This document shows positions 16,865 through 26,157 of a stretch of 54,280 nucleotides of DNA, piece by piece (positions within the stretch are counted from its first letter, which is position 1; each line of letters starts with the position of its first letter). This DNA is from Chengkuizengella axinellae. GTDB taxonomy: Bacteria; Bacillota; Bacilli; Paenibacillales; KCTC-33759. A program made the translations under genes and the position numbers. The stretch lies in the NCBI RefSeq assembly GCF_030730905.1, contig NZ_JAVAMP010000021.1, forward strand, positions 1 to 54,280, read 5' to 3'. The notes under the pieces were generated by a model. The model had not been told where the DNA came from. It was given only the letters and a program-made list of their open reading frames with translations, and made no database searches.

Positions 16865-18253
16865 TTGAAACTTTTATCAATTGTTTTAGCAGCTGGCAAA
16901 GGCACAAGGATGAAGTCAAAAAAGCATAAAGTTTTACATCCTCTATGTGGTAAACCTATGGTAGGTCATGTCATTGATGTCTTGAAAGGGGTAGACAGCT
17001 CCAGAATCGTTACGATCATAGGACACGGAGGGGAAGAGGTCAGATCTTATTTGGGAGATCAAGTGGAATATGTTCTTCAAGAGGAACAATTAGGCACAGG
17101 CCATGCAGTCATGCAAGCGAAGCCGTTGCTGAAGGATCAAGAAGGAATTACGATTGTTACATACGCAGACGCTCCTTTAATCACACCAGAATCTTTGAAA
17201 AAGTTCATCGAGGCTCATAAAGAGTCGCAAGCGGCAGCGACAATATTAACAGCTGAATTAGATAATCCTTACGGTTACGGCAGAATTGTAAGAGGCAGTC
17301 AAAATGAAGTGACAAGTATTGTTGAACAAAAGGATTGCTCGCCTGTAGAAAGAGAAATTAAAGAAATTAACACAGGTACGTACTGTGTGGATAATAAAAA
17401 GCTGTTTAATGCATTGGATCTAGTTACCAATAATAATGTTCAAGGTGAGTATTATTTAACAGATATTATAAGAATATTAAAACAACAAAACGAAAAAATT
17501 GAAGGTCACATATTGGAAGATGCAAATGAATCTTTTGGGATTAATGATCGAGTTCAGTTGGCTGACGCAGAGAAGATTATGCGTGGTCGTATTCTAAAAG
17601 AGCATATGAGAAATGGAGTGACCATTATTGATCCATCCAACACATATGTTGATTCAGGTGTTACGATTGGAATGGACACAACATTAATGCCAGGAACTAA
17701 AATATCAGAAAATGCTCAAATTGGATCTTCATGTACCATAGGTCCTCAATCCGAAATAAATAATACAAAAATTGGAGATTATGTTACAATTAAACAGTCT
17801 GTAGTAGTAGACTCCACAGTTGGGAACCATACTACTGTAGGGCCATTTGCTTATTTAAGACCGGGGTCCAATATAGGTGAACATGTTAAAATAGGTGATT
17901 TTGTTGAAATTAAGAATGCAACTATTGATGATCATAGTAAAGTATCTCATTTAAGTTATGTTGGAGATGCTAAAGTTGGACAGAATGTCAATATTGGATG
18001 CGGTGCAGTGACAGTGAATTATGATGGATTTAAAAAGCATTTAACTGAAATAGAGGATGAAGCTTTCGTAGGCAGCAATGTGAACTTGATCGCACCAATC
18101 AAAGTTGGAAAAGGCAGCTATGTTGTTGCAGGTTCTACGTTAACGGAAGATATTGAGGCAGATAGTGTTGCTATTGCGAGAGTAAAGCAAACAACAAAAG
18201 AAGGATATGCTAGCAAATTGAAAAGTCGCATCAAAAATAAATATAACAATTAA
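16865..18253 (+). CDS. glmU: Bifunctional UDP-GlcNAc pyrophosphorylase / GlcN-1-P acetyltransferase
   Basis: Two-domain enzyme of about 462 residues making UDP-N-acetylglucosamine for the cell wall. The N-terminal uridyltransferase shows SIVLAAGKGTRMKSKKHKVL and QLGTGHAVMQA; the C-terminal part is a left-handed beta-helix of hexapeptide repeats (about residue 250 on) with LRPGSNIGEHVKIGDFVEIK, HLSYVGDAKVG and GCGAVTVNYDG. I favour TTG at 16865, 9 nt after AAGGAAGG; TTG 16859 is only 3 nt away from that site. In B. subtilis prs and ctc lie between glmU and pth; here pth follows directly. Confidence 0.95.
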   Translation: MKLLSIVLAAGKGTRMKSKKHKVLHPLCGKPMVGHVIDVLKGVDSSRIVTIIGHGGEEVRSYLGDQVEYVLQEEQLGTGHAVMQAKPLLKDQEGITIVTYADAPLITPESLKKFIEAHKESQAAATILTAELDNPYGYGRIVRGSQNEVTSIVEQKDCSPVEREIKEINTGTYCVDNKKLFNALDLVTNNNVQGEYYLTDIIRILKQQNEKIEGHILEDANESFGINDRVQLADAEKIMRGRILKEHMRNGVTIIDPSNTYVDSGVTIGMDTTLMPGTKISENAQIGSSCTIGPQSEINNTKIGDYVTIKQSVVVDSTVGNHTTVGPFAYLRPGSNIGEHVKIGDFVEIKNATIDDHSKVSHLSYVGDAKVGQNVNIGCGAVTVNYDGFKKHLTEIEDEAFVGSNVNLIAPIKVGKGSYVVAGSTLTEDIEADSVAIARVKQTTKEGYASKLKSRIKNKYNN

Positions 18254-18268
18254 ATGAGGTATAAAAGA

Positions 18269-18826
18269 GTGAAATGGATCGTAGGATTAGGTAATCCAGG
18301 TAAATCATATGAGAAAACAAAACATAATGTTGGTTTTATGGTTGTGGATCGCTTTGCTGAATTAAACGACATCAAAATCTCTAAAAATAAATGTAAATCT
18401 CTAATCGGGGAGGGAAGTATTAAAGGTCAAAAGGTTGTATTGATCAAGCCGATGACATATATGAACCTTTCTGGTGAGGCCGTGAGAGCTTTCATGGATT
18501 ATTACGATGCAAATCTAGAAGATATGATTGTTGTATATGATGATATAGACATGGATTTTGGTAAATTGAGATTGCGGTATAAAGGAAGTGCTGGAGGAAA
18601 CAACGGCATTAAATCTATTATTTCACATACAGGGACTCAGTCATTTAATCGCATAAGATTTGGTATCTCACGTCCTCCTAAAGGATATGAAGTACCTGAT
18701 TATGTCCTTTCAAAATTTCATAAAAATGAATTAGAGACTTTGGATGAAATGATTTCAAAGAGTTGTGATGCTTTATCTTATGCTCTTGATGAATCATTTG
18801 AAAAGACGATGGCAAAGTTCAATTAA
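18269..18826 (+). CDS. pth: Peptidyl-tRNA hydrolase (SpoVC)
   Basis: Releases tRNA from prematurely dropped peptidyl-tRNA. Motifs: WIVGLGNPGKSYEKTKHNVG with the catalytic histidine in KHNVGF, MTYMNLSGEAV, VYDDIDMDFGKLRLRYKGSA, and GGNNGIKSI. I favour the GTG at 18269 (185 residues), which has GAGGT 8 nt upstream and matches family length; the ATG at 18254, immediately after the glmU stop, lacks a separate binding site. Close coupling to glmU suggests cotranscription. Confidence 0.94.
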   Translation: MKWIVGLGNPGKSYEKTKHNVGFMVVDRFAELNDIKISKNKCKSLIGEGSIKGQKVVLIKPMTYMNLSGEAVRAFMDYYDANLEDMIVVYDDIDMDFGKLRLRYKGSAGGNNGIKSIISHTGTQSFNRIRFGISRPPKGYEVPDYVLSKFHKNELETLDEMISKSCDALSYALDESFEKTMAKFN

Positions 18827-18897
18827 CTATTATTGGCTAAAAACCAAAAGAGTTGAGCATACTGATAATAAGTCACATGTCGGGGGGCATTACGATT

Positions 18898-19128
18898 ATG
18901 TCAGTAAAATATATTTGTCGTCATTGTCAATCCAAAATAGGAGAAATTTCCAACGAAGAAGTAAATGAAATGCGCTTAGGTTTTCACTTATTAACACCCG
19001 AGGAAAGAAATGATATGGTATCATATAATCAACATGGTGATATTACAGTGAAAGTAGTGTGTGATTATTGCAAGGAAGCTATTGAAAATCATCCAGAGTT
19101 GTCATTGATATCTAATCCATTGCAATAA
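18898..19128 (+). CDS. fin: Anti-sigma-F factor Fin (YabK)
   Basis: 76-residue zinc-ribbon protein, exactly the length of B. subtilis Fin. Fin helps shut off sigma-F when sigma-G takes over in the forespore. Two CxxC pairs (CRHCQS near the N-terminus and CDYCKE near residue 57) and the conserved LGFHLLTPEERNDMVSYNQH identify it. The start at ATG 18898 gives the family length; upstream in-frame extension to 18853 is not supported. Together with csfB at the left end, the window carries both anti-sigma factors of the forespore switch. Confidence 0.92.
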   Translation: MSVKYICRHCQSKIGEISNEEVNEMRLGFHLLTPEERNDMVSYNQHGDITVKVVCDYCKEAIENHPELSLISNPLQ

Positions 19129-19211
19129 CAGTATAAGAACAAGAATTACACTGGCTATTTAGTCTTAGCAGGTTTTCGCTGAGGCTTCTTTTAGTGTGAG
19201 GGGGGTAGAAT

Positions 19212-22200
19212 TTGAAAAGAATTATTCAATCATTTTCTGAAGATACCAACGTACAGTCTATCATTAATGGAGTTCAATCTAATATGAAGGAACAGCTTGT
19301 CTCAGGTTTAGTTGGTTCTTCACGACAAATGGTACTAGCTGCATTATTTTCAGAAATGAACAAACCCATGATTATCGTAACGCATAATCTTTTTTCAGCA
19401 CAGAAAATATATGAAGATCTTAAGGAGTGCTTTTCAGATTCAGAACTCCTTCTTTATCCTGCGAACGAATTGACTTTAACAGAATCTGCAGTTGCAAGTC
19501 CAGAAATGGTTGCGCAGAGATTAGATGTGCTATCAAAATGTGCTCTTGGGTTCAGAGGTATTATCATTTCACCTTATGCTGGTATTCGAAAATTCCTTCC
19601 AACTCCAGAAGCGATTAGGGAGGCCCATATTCATTTATCAGTTGGGGAGGAATTAAATCTCGATTTATTTAAGAAACAAATGAGTTTACTAGGGTATGAA
19701 AGAGTAGAGCGAGTTGAGGCTAAAGGAAATATGAGCATTCGTGGCGGAATTATAGATTTTTATCCTATGACTTCCACTACACCTTTTCGAATTGAACTAT
19801 TTGATGAGGAGATCGATTCTATTCGATCTTTTGACATCTCCGATCAAAGATCAATTGATAAAGTATCGTCTATCATCATAACTCCTTGCGAAGAACTAAT
19901 TGCAGATGAACGTAGGTTTCAGAATGCTGCAAACCATGTTAAAAGTGTGTTAGATGAATATTTAAATAAAATAAATGATGCTCAACTCAAAGAAAAACTA
20001 ACTTCATCCATATCTAATGAAATAGATTCATTAAAGAATGAAACTTATTTTAAAGATATTTATAAATACAGTACATTCATTTATCCAGAGCGGAATACTT
20101 TATTGGATTATATGTCAGATGACTCACTTATCGTAGTGGATGAACCTTTACGATTGCTTGAAACGATAAAACAGATTGAAAAGGATGAAGCGGAATCTAT
20201 AACGACTCTATTAGAGCTTGGAAGAACGATTCCTGCTTTTATTCTTGCAGAAGAATATAATATTATAATGAAATCTAAACCGTTTCCTGTTGTTTATTTT
20301 TCCTTGTTTTTGAGACAAATTCCTCACGCACATCCGCAAAACATTGTAAACTTTACTTGTCGACCTATGCAAAACTTCCATGGTCAAATGAATGTTTTAA
20401 AATCTGAAATTGAGCGATGGAAAAAAGCAGGGACAGACGTCGTGATTCTAGCAAATGGAGAAGAAAGAATTGATAAGGTTAGACGTGTGTTAGGAGATTA
20501 CAATATTGAAGAACCTAATATCATTAACAACCATTTAACAAGCGGGTTTGAGTTTCCGTCTATCCATCTTGCTGTTATTACTGAAGAGGAAATGTTTAAT
20601 AAAAAACATCGAAAAGTCAGGAAAGCAAATAAACGGGTTGAAAATGCAGAAAAAATTAAAAGTTATTTAGATTTAAAACTAGGCGACTATGTTGTTCATG
20701 TAAACCATGGCATTGGTAAATATGTAGGTATTGGAACTTTAGAGATTAATGGAATTCATAAAGATTATATTCATATTATGTATGCAAATGATGACAAGCT
20801 TTCTATTCCAATTGATCAGCTCGATTTAGTGCAAAAATATGTGAGCTCTGAAGATAAAGAACCAAAGTTATATAAACTTGGAGGCACGGAGTGGGCAAAA
20901 GCAAAAAATAAAGCTCGTTCTTCTGTCAAAGATATTGCAGATGATCTCATTAAGTTATACGCAGCTAGGCAAGAATCTGCTGGTTATAGTTTTAGTAAAG
21001 ACACAACTTACCAAGCTGAATTTGAAAGCATGTTTCCTTATGAGGAAACAACGGATCAATTAAAATCTATTCATGAAATTAAAGCTGATATGGAAAAAAG
21101 ACAGCCAATGGACCGATTATTATGTGGTGATGTAGGATATGGGAAAACGGAGGTTGCTATCCGAGCTGCTTTTAAAGCCGCAATGGAAGGGAAGCAAGTT
21201 GCGATTTTAGTCCCAACAACGATTTTGGCCCATCAGCATTTTGAAACATTTCAGGAGCGTTTTTCTGGATATCCGATCAAAATCGATGTGCTGAGTCGTT
21301 TCCGAAGCAGGAAAGAACAGAAGGAGACAATGAAGGGTATAAAAAATGCAACTGTGGATGTTGTGATCGGAACACATCGATTGTTATCTGCTGATGTTGT
21401 ATTTAAAGATATAGGACTCCTTATCGTAGACGAGGAACAGCGATTTGGAGTATCTCATAAAGAAAAGCTAAAACGATTGAAAACAAATGTCGATGTTTTA
21501 ACTTTAACTGCAACACCGATACCAAGAACCTTACATATGTCTATGCTTGGTGTTAGAGATCTATCCGTGATTGAAACACCGCCAGAAAATAGATTTCCTG
21601 TACAGACTTATGTCGTAGAGCATAGCCATACGCTTGTCAGAGAAGCGATTGAAAGAGAGTTAGCCAGAAATGGACAAGTTTATTATTTATTTAATCGTGT
21701 GCAAGGCATTTACCAAATGGCAGAACAAATTTCAGCTCTTGTCCCAGATGCAAGGGTAGCGGTTAGTCATGGAAAAATGTCAGAGCAAGAATTAGAGAAA
21801 ACAATTCTTGATTTTCTAGATGGTGAATATGATGTGCTCGTGAGCACATCCATTATTGAAACTGGTGTAGATATACCGAATGTAAATACATTGCTCGTTC
21901 ATGATGCGGATAAGATGGGATTGTCGCAACTCTACCAATTAAGGGGCAGAGTGGGACGTTCCAATAGAGTAGCCTATGCATACTTGACTTATCAACGAGA
22001 TAAGGTTTTAAATGAAGTAGCTGAAAAGAGGCTTCAGGCGATTAAGGAATTTACAGAGCTCGGTTCTGGGTTTAAAATTGCGATGCGTGACCTCTCAATT
22101 CGGGGTGCAGGTAATTTATTGGGAGCAGAGCAGCATGGCTTTATCGCTTCTGTAGGATTTGACTTGTATTCTCAAATGTTAGCAGACGAGATTTCTAAGA

Positions 22201-22733
22201 AGAAAGCGGTATTGCACGGTGAAGTGATTGAATCGACAAAAGAGATTATTACTCAGATTGATATAGGAATTGATGCATATATACCACCAGAGTATATCTA
22301 TGACAGTATGCAAAAAATTGAGATTTATAAAAAGGTTGCGTCCATTCGGGAATTAGATGAAGTGACAGATCTATTTGATGAGCTTATTGATCGTTTTGGT
22401 GATATTCCTGATGCTGTTGCTAATTTATTGGCAGTAGCTAAATTAAAAGTTTATGGTCGAATTTACTCCATTGACACTATTTCGAGGAAAAATGACGATA
22501 TCATCATGATAATGGATGATGAACAGAATGGTAAAATTGATGGGCAAAAGCTTCTTAAATTAAGTTCTCAATATCAAGGAAAAATTAAGCTTGTTCCAGG
22601 TCAAAAGATTCAAATCATTGTCAAAGGTAAAGGACTTGATTCTGACCAGATTCTAGAATTGATGGAACAATTTCTGGTACAATACAAAGAAGTGTTTAAA
22701 GACAAGGAGGAACTACAAAATGCAGCAAGGTAA
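19212..22733 (+). CDS. mfd: Transcription-repair coupling factor
   Basis: SF2 DNA translocase of 1173 residues that removes stalled RNA polymerase and recruits the Uvr excision system. Domain order: UvrB-like N-terminal region with NMSIRGGIIDFYP, CarD-like RNA polymerase interaction domain (GDYVVHVNHGIGKYVGI, about 490-560), RecG-like helicase core with Walker A DVGYGKTEVAIRAAF, DEEQ box LLIVDEEQRFGV, TATPIPRTL, motif VI QLRGRVGRS, and a C-terminal TRCF domain. TTG start at 19212, 6-8 nt after GAGGGGGG. The prsA-like gene overlaps its last 14 nt. Confidence 0.97.
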   Translation: MKRIIQSFSEDTNVQSIINGVQSNMKEQLVSGLVGSSRQMVLAALFSEMNKPMIIVTHNLFSAQKIYEDLKECFSDSELLLYPANELTLTESAVASPEMVAQRLDVLSKCALGFRGIIISPYAGIRKFLPTPEAIREAHIHLSVGEELNLDLFKKQMSLLGYERVERVEAKGNMSIRGGIIDFYPMTSTTPFRIELFDEEIDSIRSFDISDQRSIDKVSSIIITPCEELIADERRFQNAANHVKSVLDEYLNKINDAQLKEKLTSSISNEIDSLKNETYFKDIYKYSTFIYPERNTLLDYMSDDSLIVVDEPLRLLETIKQIEKDEAESITTLLELGRTIPAFILAEEYNIIMKSKPFPVVYFSLFLRQIPHAHPQNIVNFTCRPMQNFHGQMNVLKSEIERWKKAGTDVVILANGEERIDKVRRVLGDYNIEEPNIINNHLTSGFEFPSIHLAVITEEEMFNKKHRKVRKANKRVENAEKIKSYLDLKLGDYVVHVNHGIGKYVGIGTLEINGIHKDYIHIMYANDDKLSIPIDQLDLVQKYVSSEDKEPKLYKLGGTEWAKAKNKARSSVKDIADDLIKLYAARQESAGYSFSKDTTYQAEFESMFPYEETTDQLKSIHEIKADMEKRQPMDRLLCGDVGYGKTEVAIRAAFKAAMEGKQVAILVPTTILAHQHFETFQERFSGYPIKIDVLSRFRSRKEQKETMKGIKNATVDVVIGTHRLLSADVVFKDIGLLIVDEEQRFGVSHKEKLKRLKTNVDVLTLTATPIPRTLHMSMLGVRDLSVIETPPENRFPVQTYVVEHSHTLVREAIERELARNGQVYYLFNRVQGIYQMAEQISALVPDARVAVSHGKMSEQELEKTILDFLDGEYDVLVSTSIIETGVDIPNVNTLLVHDADKMGLSQLYQLRGRVGRSNRVAYAYLTYQRDKVLNEVAEKRLQAIKEFTELGSGFKIAMRDLSIRGAGNLLGAEQHGFIASVGFDLYSQMLADEISKKKAVLHGEVIESTKEIITQIDIGIDAYIPPEYIYDSMQKIEIYKKVASIRELDEVTDLFDELIDRFGDIPDAVANLLAVAKLKVYGRIYSIDTISRKNDDIIMIMDDEQNGKIDGQKLLKLSSQYQGKIKLVPGQKIQIIVKGKGLDSDQILELMEQFLVQYKEVFKDKEELQNAAR

Positions 22734-23778
22734 ATTAAAGTGGATAAAAGGGTTCATGATGGCATTATCGCTAGTGTTAGTATTAACCGCTTGTGGACAA
22801 GAAGCCGATGAAGAGGGTGCGGCAGATACAGGTGAAAGTGGGACTGAAAATGAAGTAGTAGAGATAGGTCCAACAGAAGATGCTGGTAATGTAGCAGAAT
22901 ATGAGGGTGGAGAAGTTACAGTAGAGGAATTTAACTCCTTTACAGGTGTGATGAAATTGTTATATACACCTCCGTATTTTGACCAACTTCAAGCAACACC
23001 AGGCTTTAATGATAATTTAGTTAAACAGTTGGTTGCTTTTGAATTACTAGAAGCAAAAGCCGATGAAGAAACGAAAAAGGAACAACAAGAAATTGCTGAA
23101 GGTGATCTTCAGACTTTCATAGCAGAATACGAGGCTGCGAATGGAGAGGGGTCGTGGAGTCAAGGGTTAGAGGAAGTTGGAATTGTAGAAGAGGATTTTA
23201 GAACATTTATTGTGCTTTCCAATGTATCTCAGGAAGTTTTAAGCAATCAAATATCTGATGAAGAAGTTCAGGCGGAATATAATCGAGTTTTATCCGAAAC
23301 TCCAGCGCAGTTAGTCTCTCAAGCTACAGTTAGTCATATTTTAATTCAAACCTTTGATCCTGCTACTGAGGAAGAAATCAGATCTGAAGAGGAAGCTATG
23401 GCGATAGTGGATGAAGTGTATGCTAAATTGGATGCAGGTGAAGATTTTGGTGAATTAGCCAAAGAGTATTCAGAAGATGAAGGCTCTAAAAATAATGGTG
23501 GAACTTATGAAAATGCAAATATCAACAATTGGGTTGAAGAATTTAAACTTGCAGCGGCTGAACAGCCTGTGGGTGAGATTGGTAAACCTGTAAAAACAGT
23601 ATATGGTTATCATATTATTAAAGTGGATGATCGTACAGAGTTGTCTTTTGATGAAGTAAAGGATGCCATTCTTGCAAGTTTGGTTCAAGGGAAACTTCAA
23701 ACCTATAGTACTGAAGAGGCGGTTGGCCTTATCACAGGGATTAGTGTACCTGAGATTGCAGTTCCTTCAGAAGAATAA
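22720..23778 (+). CDS. PrsA/SurA-like peptidyl-prolyl isomerase lipoprotein
   Basis: Predicted extracytoplasmic foldase of 352 residues anchored by lipid. The N-terminus is a lipoprotein signal: a basic start, a hydrophobic stretch and the lipobox LTAC (Cys25 or so). Next is a very acidic linker (about residues 26-70), a SurA-N-like helical part, and a parvulin (PpiC) domain with VSHILIQTF, FGELAKEYSEDEGSKNNGG and VKTVYGYHIIKVDD. GGAGG lies 9 nt before the ATG inside the end of mfd, so it is coupled to mfd. B. subtilis has no foldase gene at this spot; its PpiC gene of this region (yacD) lies between hslO and cysK, where none is found here. Confidence 0.88.
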   Translation: MQQGKLKWIKGFMMALSLVLVLTACGQEADEEGAADTGESGTENEVVEIGPTEDAGNVAEYEGGEVTVEEFNSFTGVMKLLYTPPYFDQLQATPGFNDNLVKQLVAFELLEAKADEETKKEQQEIAEGDLQTFIAEYEAANGEGSWSQGLEEVGIVEEDFRTFIVLSNVSQEVLSNQISDEEVQAEYNRVLSETPAQLVSQATVSHILIQTFDPATEEEIRSEEEAMAIVDEVYAKLDAGEDFGELAKEYSEDEGSKNNGGTYENANINNWVEEFKLAAAEQPVGEIGKPVKTVYGYHIIKVDDRTELSFDEVKDAILASLVQGKLQTYSTEEAVGLITGISVPEIAVPSEE

Positions 23779-23887
23779 TTGTTAACATTTTGTGTATAAG
23801 AATTTGGGAGTAGATGAATACTATGGACGTAAACCCAACAGATAAGATATCCAGTTTAAATAAAATCTTCTGAGAAAGCGAGGCACC

Positions 23888-24436
23888 ATGAACATGAAAG
23901 CAACTGGAATTGTACGTCGCATAGATGATCTAGGCAGAGTTGTTATACCAAAGGAAATTCGTCGAACTTTAAGAATTCGAGAAGGAGATCCATTAGAGAT
24001 TTTTGTTGATCGAGATGGTGAAGTGATATTGAAGAAATACTCACCGATAGGCGAATTGGGTGATTTTGCAAAAGAATACGCTGAATCTCTTTATGAAAGT
24101 ACAAATCATATTGCAATCATTTCTGATCGCGATACGATCATATCAGTCTCAGGTGGGGCCAAAAAAGATTATTTAGAAAAACGTATCGGTTCCTTGCTTG
24201 AAGAAAGCATGGAACAACGAAAAACGATTTTTCATGATACTTCAGGGGAGTACGAAGTTTGTAAGGACATGCGAGAAAATTTTTCTTCAATCGTCATATC
24301 CCCTATTGTTACAGGCGGGGATCCAATCGGTACGGTGATTTTAGCAAGTAAGGACGATGACTCTAAAATGAGTGAGACGGAAGTGAAAATGGTTGAAACG
24401 GCCGCTGGATTTTTAGGTAAACAAATTGAACATTAA
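23888..24436 (+). CDS. spoVT: Stage V sporulation regulator SpoVT
   Basis: AbrB-family transcription factor of 182 residues that modulates sigma-G genes in the forespore. The N-terminal swapped-hairpin domain MKATGIVRRIDDLGRVVIPK is followed by a GAF-like sensory domain (about 55-180) containing SDRDTIISVSGGAKKDYLEK. GAGG lies 4 nt upstream of the chosen ATG 23888; MKATG begins 2 codons later at ATG 23894. A TGAATA upstream (23815 area) could be a sigma-G -35 box, but the matching -10 is poor. Confidence 0.96.
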   Translation: MNMKATGIVRRIDDLGRVVIPKEIRRTLRIREGDPLEIFVDRDGEVILKKYSPIGELGDFAKEYAESLYESTNHIAIISDRDTIISVSGGAKKDYLEKRIGSLLEESMEQRKTIFHDTSGEYEVCKDMRENFSSIVISPIVTGGDPIGTVILASKDDDSKMSETEVKMVETAAGFLGKQIEH

Positions 24437-24456
24437 TATGTCATCTCTTGTATGAC

Positions 24457-24497
24457 AGCTTCCGCTTAGCTATAAGTTGGAAGCTTTTCTTTTTTTC
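24457..24497 (+). terminator. Intrinsic terminator after spoVT
   Basis: 7-bp outer stem AGCTTCC/GGAAGCT with an inner CTTA/TAAG pairing, followed by a T-rich tail. Confidence 0.85.
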
Positions 24498-24536
24498 CTT
24501 TATAATAAAGGATATTTAAAAAGTTAGGAGAAAAAG

Positions 24537-26153
24537 ATGTCACAATCCACTTTGCTAAGAGGCGTAACTATACTAGGAGCAGCTGCCATTATATCAAAGT
24601 TATTAGGAACGCTCCAGAAAATTCCAATGCAAAATATTGGTGGAGATGAGGCATTTGGCATTTACAGTGCTGTATTTCCTATCTACACATTAATTATATT
24701 TTTGGCTACGGCTGGTTTCCCAGTTGCCATTTCTAAATTTGTTTCTGAAAGTTTGGAAAAAAATAACGAAGCAGAAGCATTTCAGATATTAAAAGTTTCC
24801 TGTATCATTTTATTTTTGTCTGGATTGCTTTTTTTTTCGCTTCTTTTTTTTGGTGCGCATATCATCGCAAATGCAATTGATAATGAGCATACGATCATGG
24901 CAATTCAAAGCATTTCCTTTGCCTTGTTGTTTGCGCCTATAATGTCAGCGTTAAGAGGTTATTTTCAAGGTAAACATAATATGATTCCTACTGCTATATC
25001 TCAAGTTATTGAGCAATTTGTTCGAGTATTTATTATGATTATTTTATTGCTATACTTAACCTATAATGGGTATTCTAATGAATGGATCGCTGCAGGGGGG
25101 ACTTTTGGTTCAACAGCCGGTGCATTAGCTGGATTCATTGTTATGTTTTTCATATGGATGAAGGAAAAAAATCATATTCAAATAGCCAGCACAGAACTTA
25201 CAATTGGTTCTATGCTGAAATTGAGCAAAAAACTGATTCATTATGCCCTACCTGTATGTTTAGGTTCTATAGTTGTACCTATTCTAGGTATTGTAGATTC
25301 TTTCACATTGCCAAGGTTAATAGGGATATATCAGGGACTGAACGAGTCTCATGCAATTGAACAATTTGGGATTTATGCTCGTGGCCTTACTCTTATACAA
25401 TTAGTTGCTATGATATTTACCTCGGTCTCCGTTGCACTTGTTCCTTTGATGGCAGAACTAAAATTAAAAGGGCACAAGGATAAAATTAAGGTGCAAACTG
25501 AATTATCCATACGTTTTACTTGGTTAATTGGAATCGCAGCAAGTTTTGGGTTGTTTTTTTGCATTAAGCCCATTTTAATTATGCTTTTTGAGAATGAACT
25601 TGGTGTGTTAAGTGCTTCTATTTTATCGTTTGCGATTGTTTTTAGTGTGTTGAATATTGTGTCTACAAGTATATTACAAGGCTTGGGCTTCCCTTTCATT
25701 CCAGCTGTAAATCTTTTGATTGCTACTGGATTAAAAGTAATATTGAATGTATGGTTTGTGTCCCTTTGGGGTATTGAAGGAGCTGCTCTGTCCACTGTAT
25801 TCGCTTTTGTTGCGGCAAGTATTTTAAATTTGATAACATTATATAGAAAAACGGCATTTTCAATTAAGTTTTCAAATTATTTTATAAAACCGATTTTTTC
25901 CATTGTCATTATGGGAATATCCATATACATCATCTATTTTGGACTTCAATTTATTTTTGATCATATAGCACAAGGATTAGAGTATAGATTGAGTGCTACC
26001 ATTATCTCATTATTTGCTGTGAGTTTTGGTGCAATGACATATTTAATCAGTATATTTGTCTCACGTACGATCAGTGAGGATGATTTGTCTCATATGCCAA
26101 GTTTGAGCAATAAGATAAGTCCTTTACTTACTAAAATTAAAATGAGGAAGTGA
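24537..26153 (+). CDS. yabM: MurJ/SpoVB-family polysaccharide or lipid II flippase (YabM)
   Basis: Integral membrane protein of 538 residues with about 12-14 predicted helices, of the MOP exporter superfamily. It starts with GVTILGAAAIISKLLGTLQK and IGGDEAFGIYSAVFPIY, a pattern of SpoVB/MurJ-like transporters; other conserved parts are ALRGYFQGKHNMIPTAISQ and LGFPFIPAVNLLIATGLK. Location between spoVT and mazG identifies it as the YabM counterpart. Members flip lipid-linked cell wall or polysaccharide precursors; the cargo of YabM is not established. AGGAG lies 6 nt upstream. Confidence 0.9.
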   Translation: MSQSTLLRGVTILGAAAIISKLLGTLQKIPMQNIGGDEAFGIYSAVFPIYTLIIFLATAGFPVAISKFVSESLEKNNEAEAFQILKVSCIILFLSGLLFFSLLFFGAHIIANAIDNEHTIMAIQSISFALLFAPIMSALRGYFQGKHNMIPTAISQVIEQFVRVFIMIILLLYLTYNGYSNEWIAAGGTFGSTAGALAGFIVMFFIWMKEKNHIQIASTELTIGSMLKLSKKLIHYALPVCLGSIVVPILGIVDSFTLPRLIGIYQGLNESHAIEQFGIYARGLTLIQLVAMIFTSVSVALVPLMAELKLKGHKDKIKVQTELSIRFTWLIGIAASFGLFFCIKPILIMLFENELGVLSASILSFAIVFSVLNIVSTSILQGLGFPFIPAVNLLIATGLKVILNVWFVSLWGIEGAALSTVFAFVAASILNLITLYRKTAFSIKFSNYFIKPIFSIVIMGISIYIIYFGLQFIFDHIAQGLEYRLSATIISLFAVSFGAMTYLISIFVSRTISEDDLSHMPSLSNKISPLLTKIKMRK

Positions 26154-26157
26154 AACG

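Noticed and set aside
23815-23850. Possible sigma-G promoter of spoVT (TGAATA and a CAGATAA)
   Set aside because: The -10 part matches the sigma-G consensus poorly.
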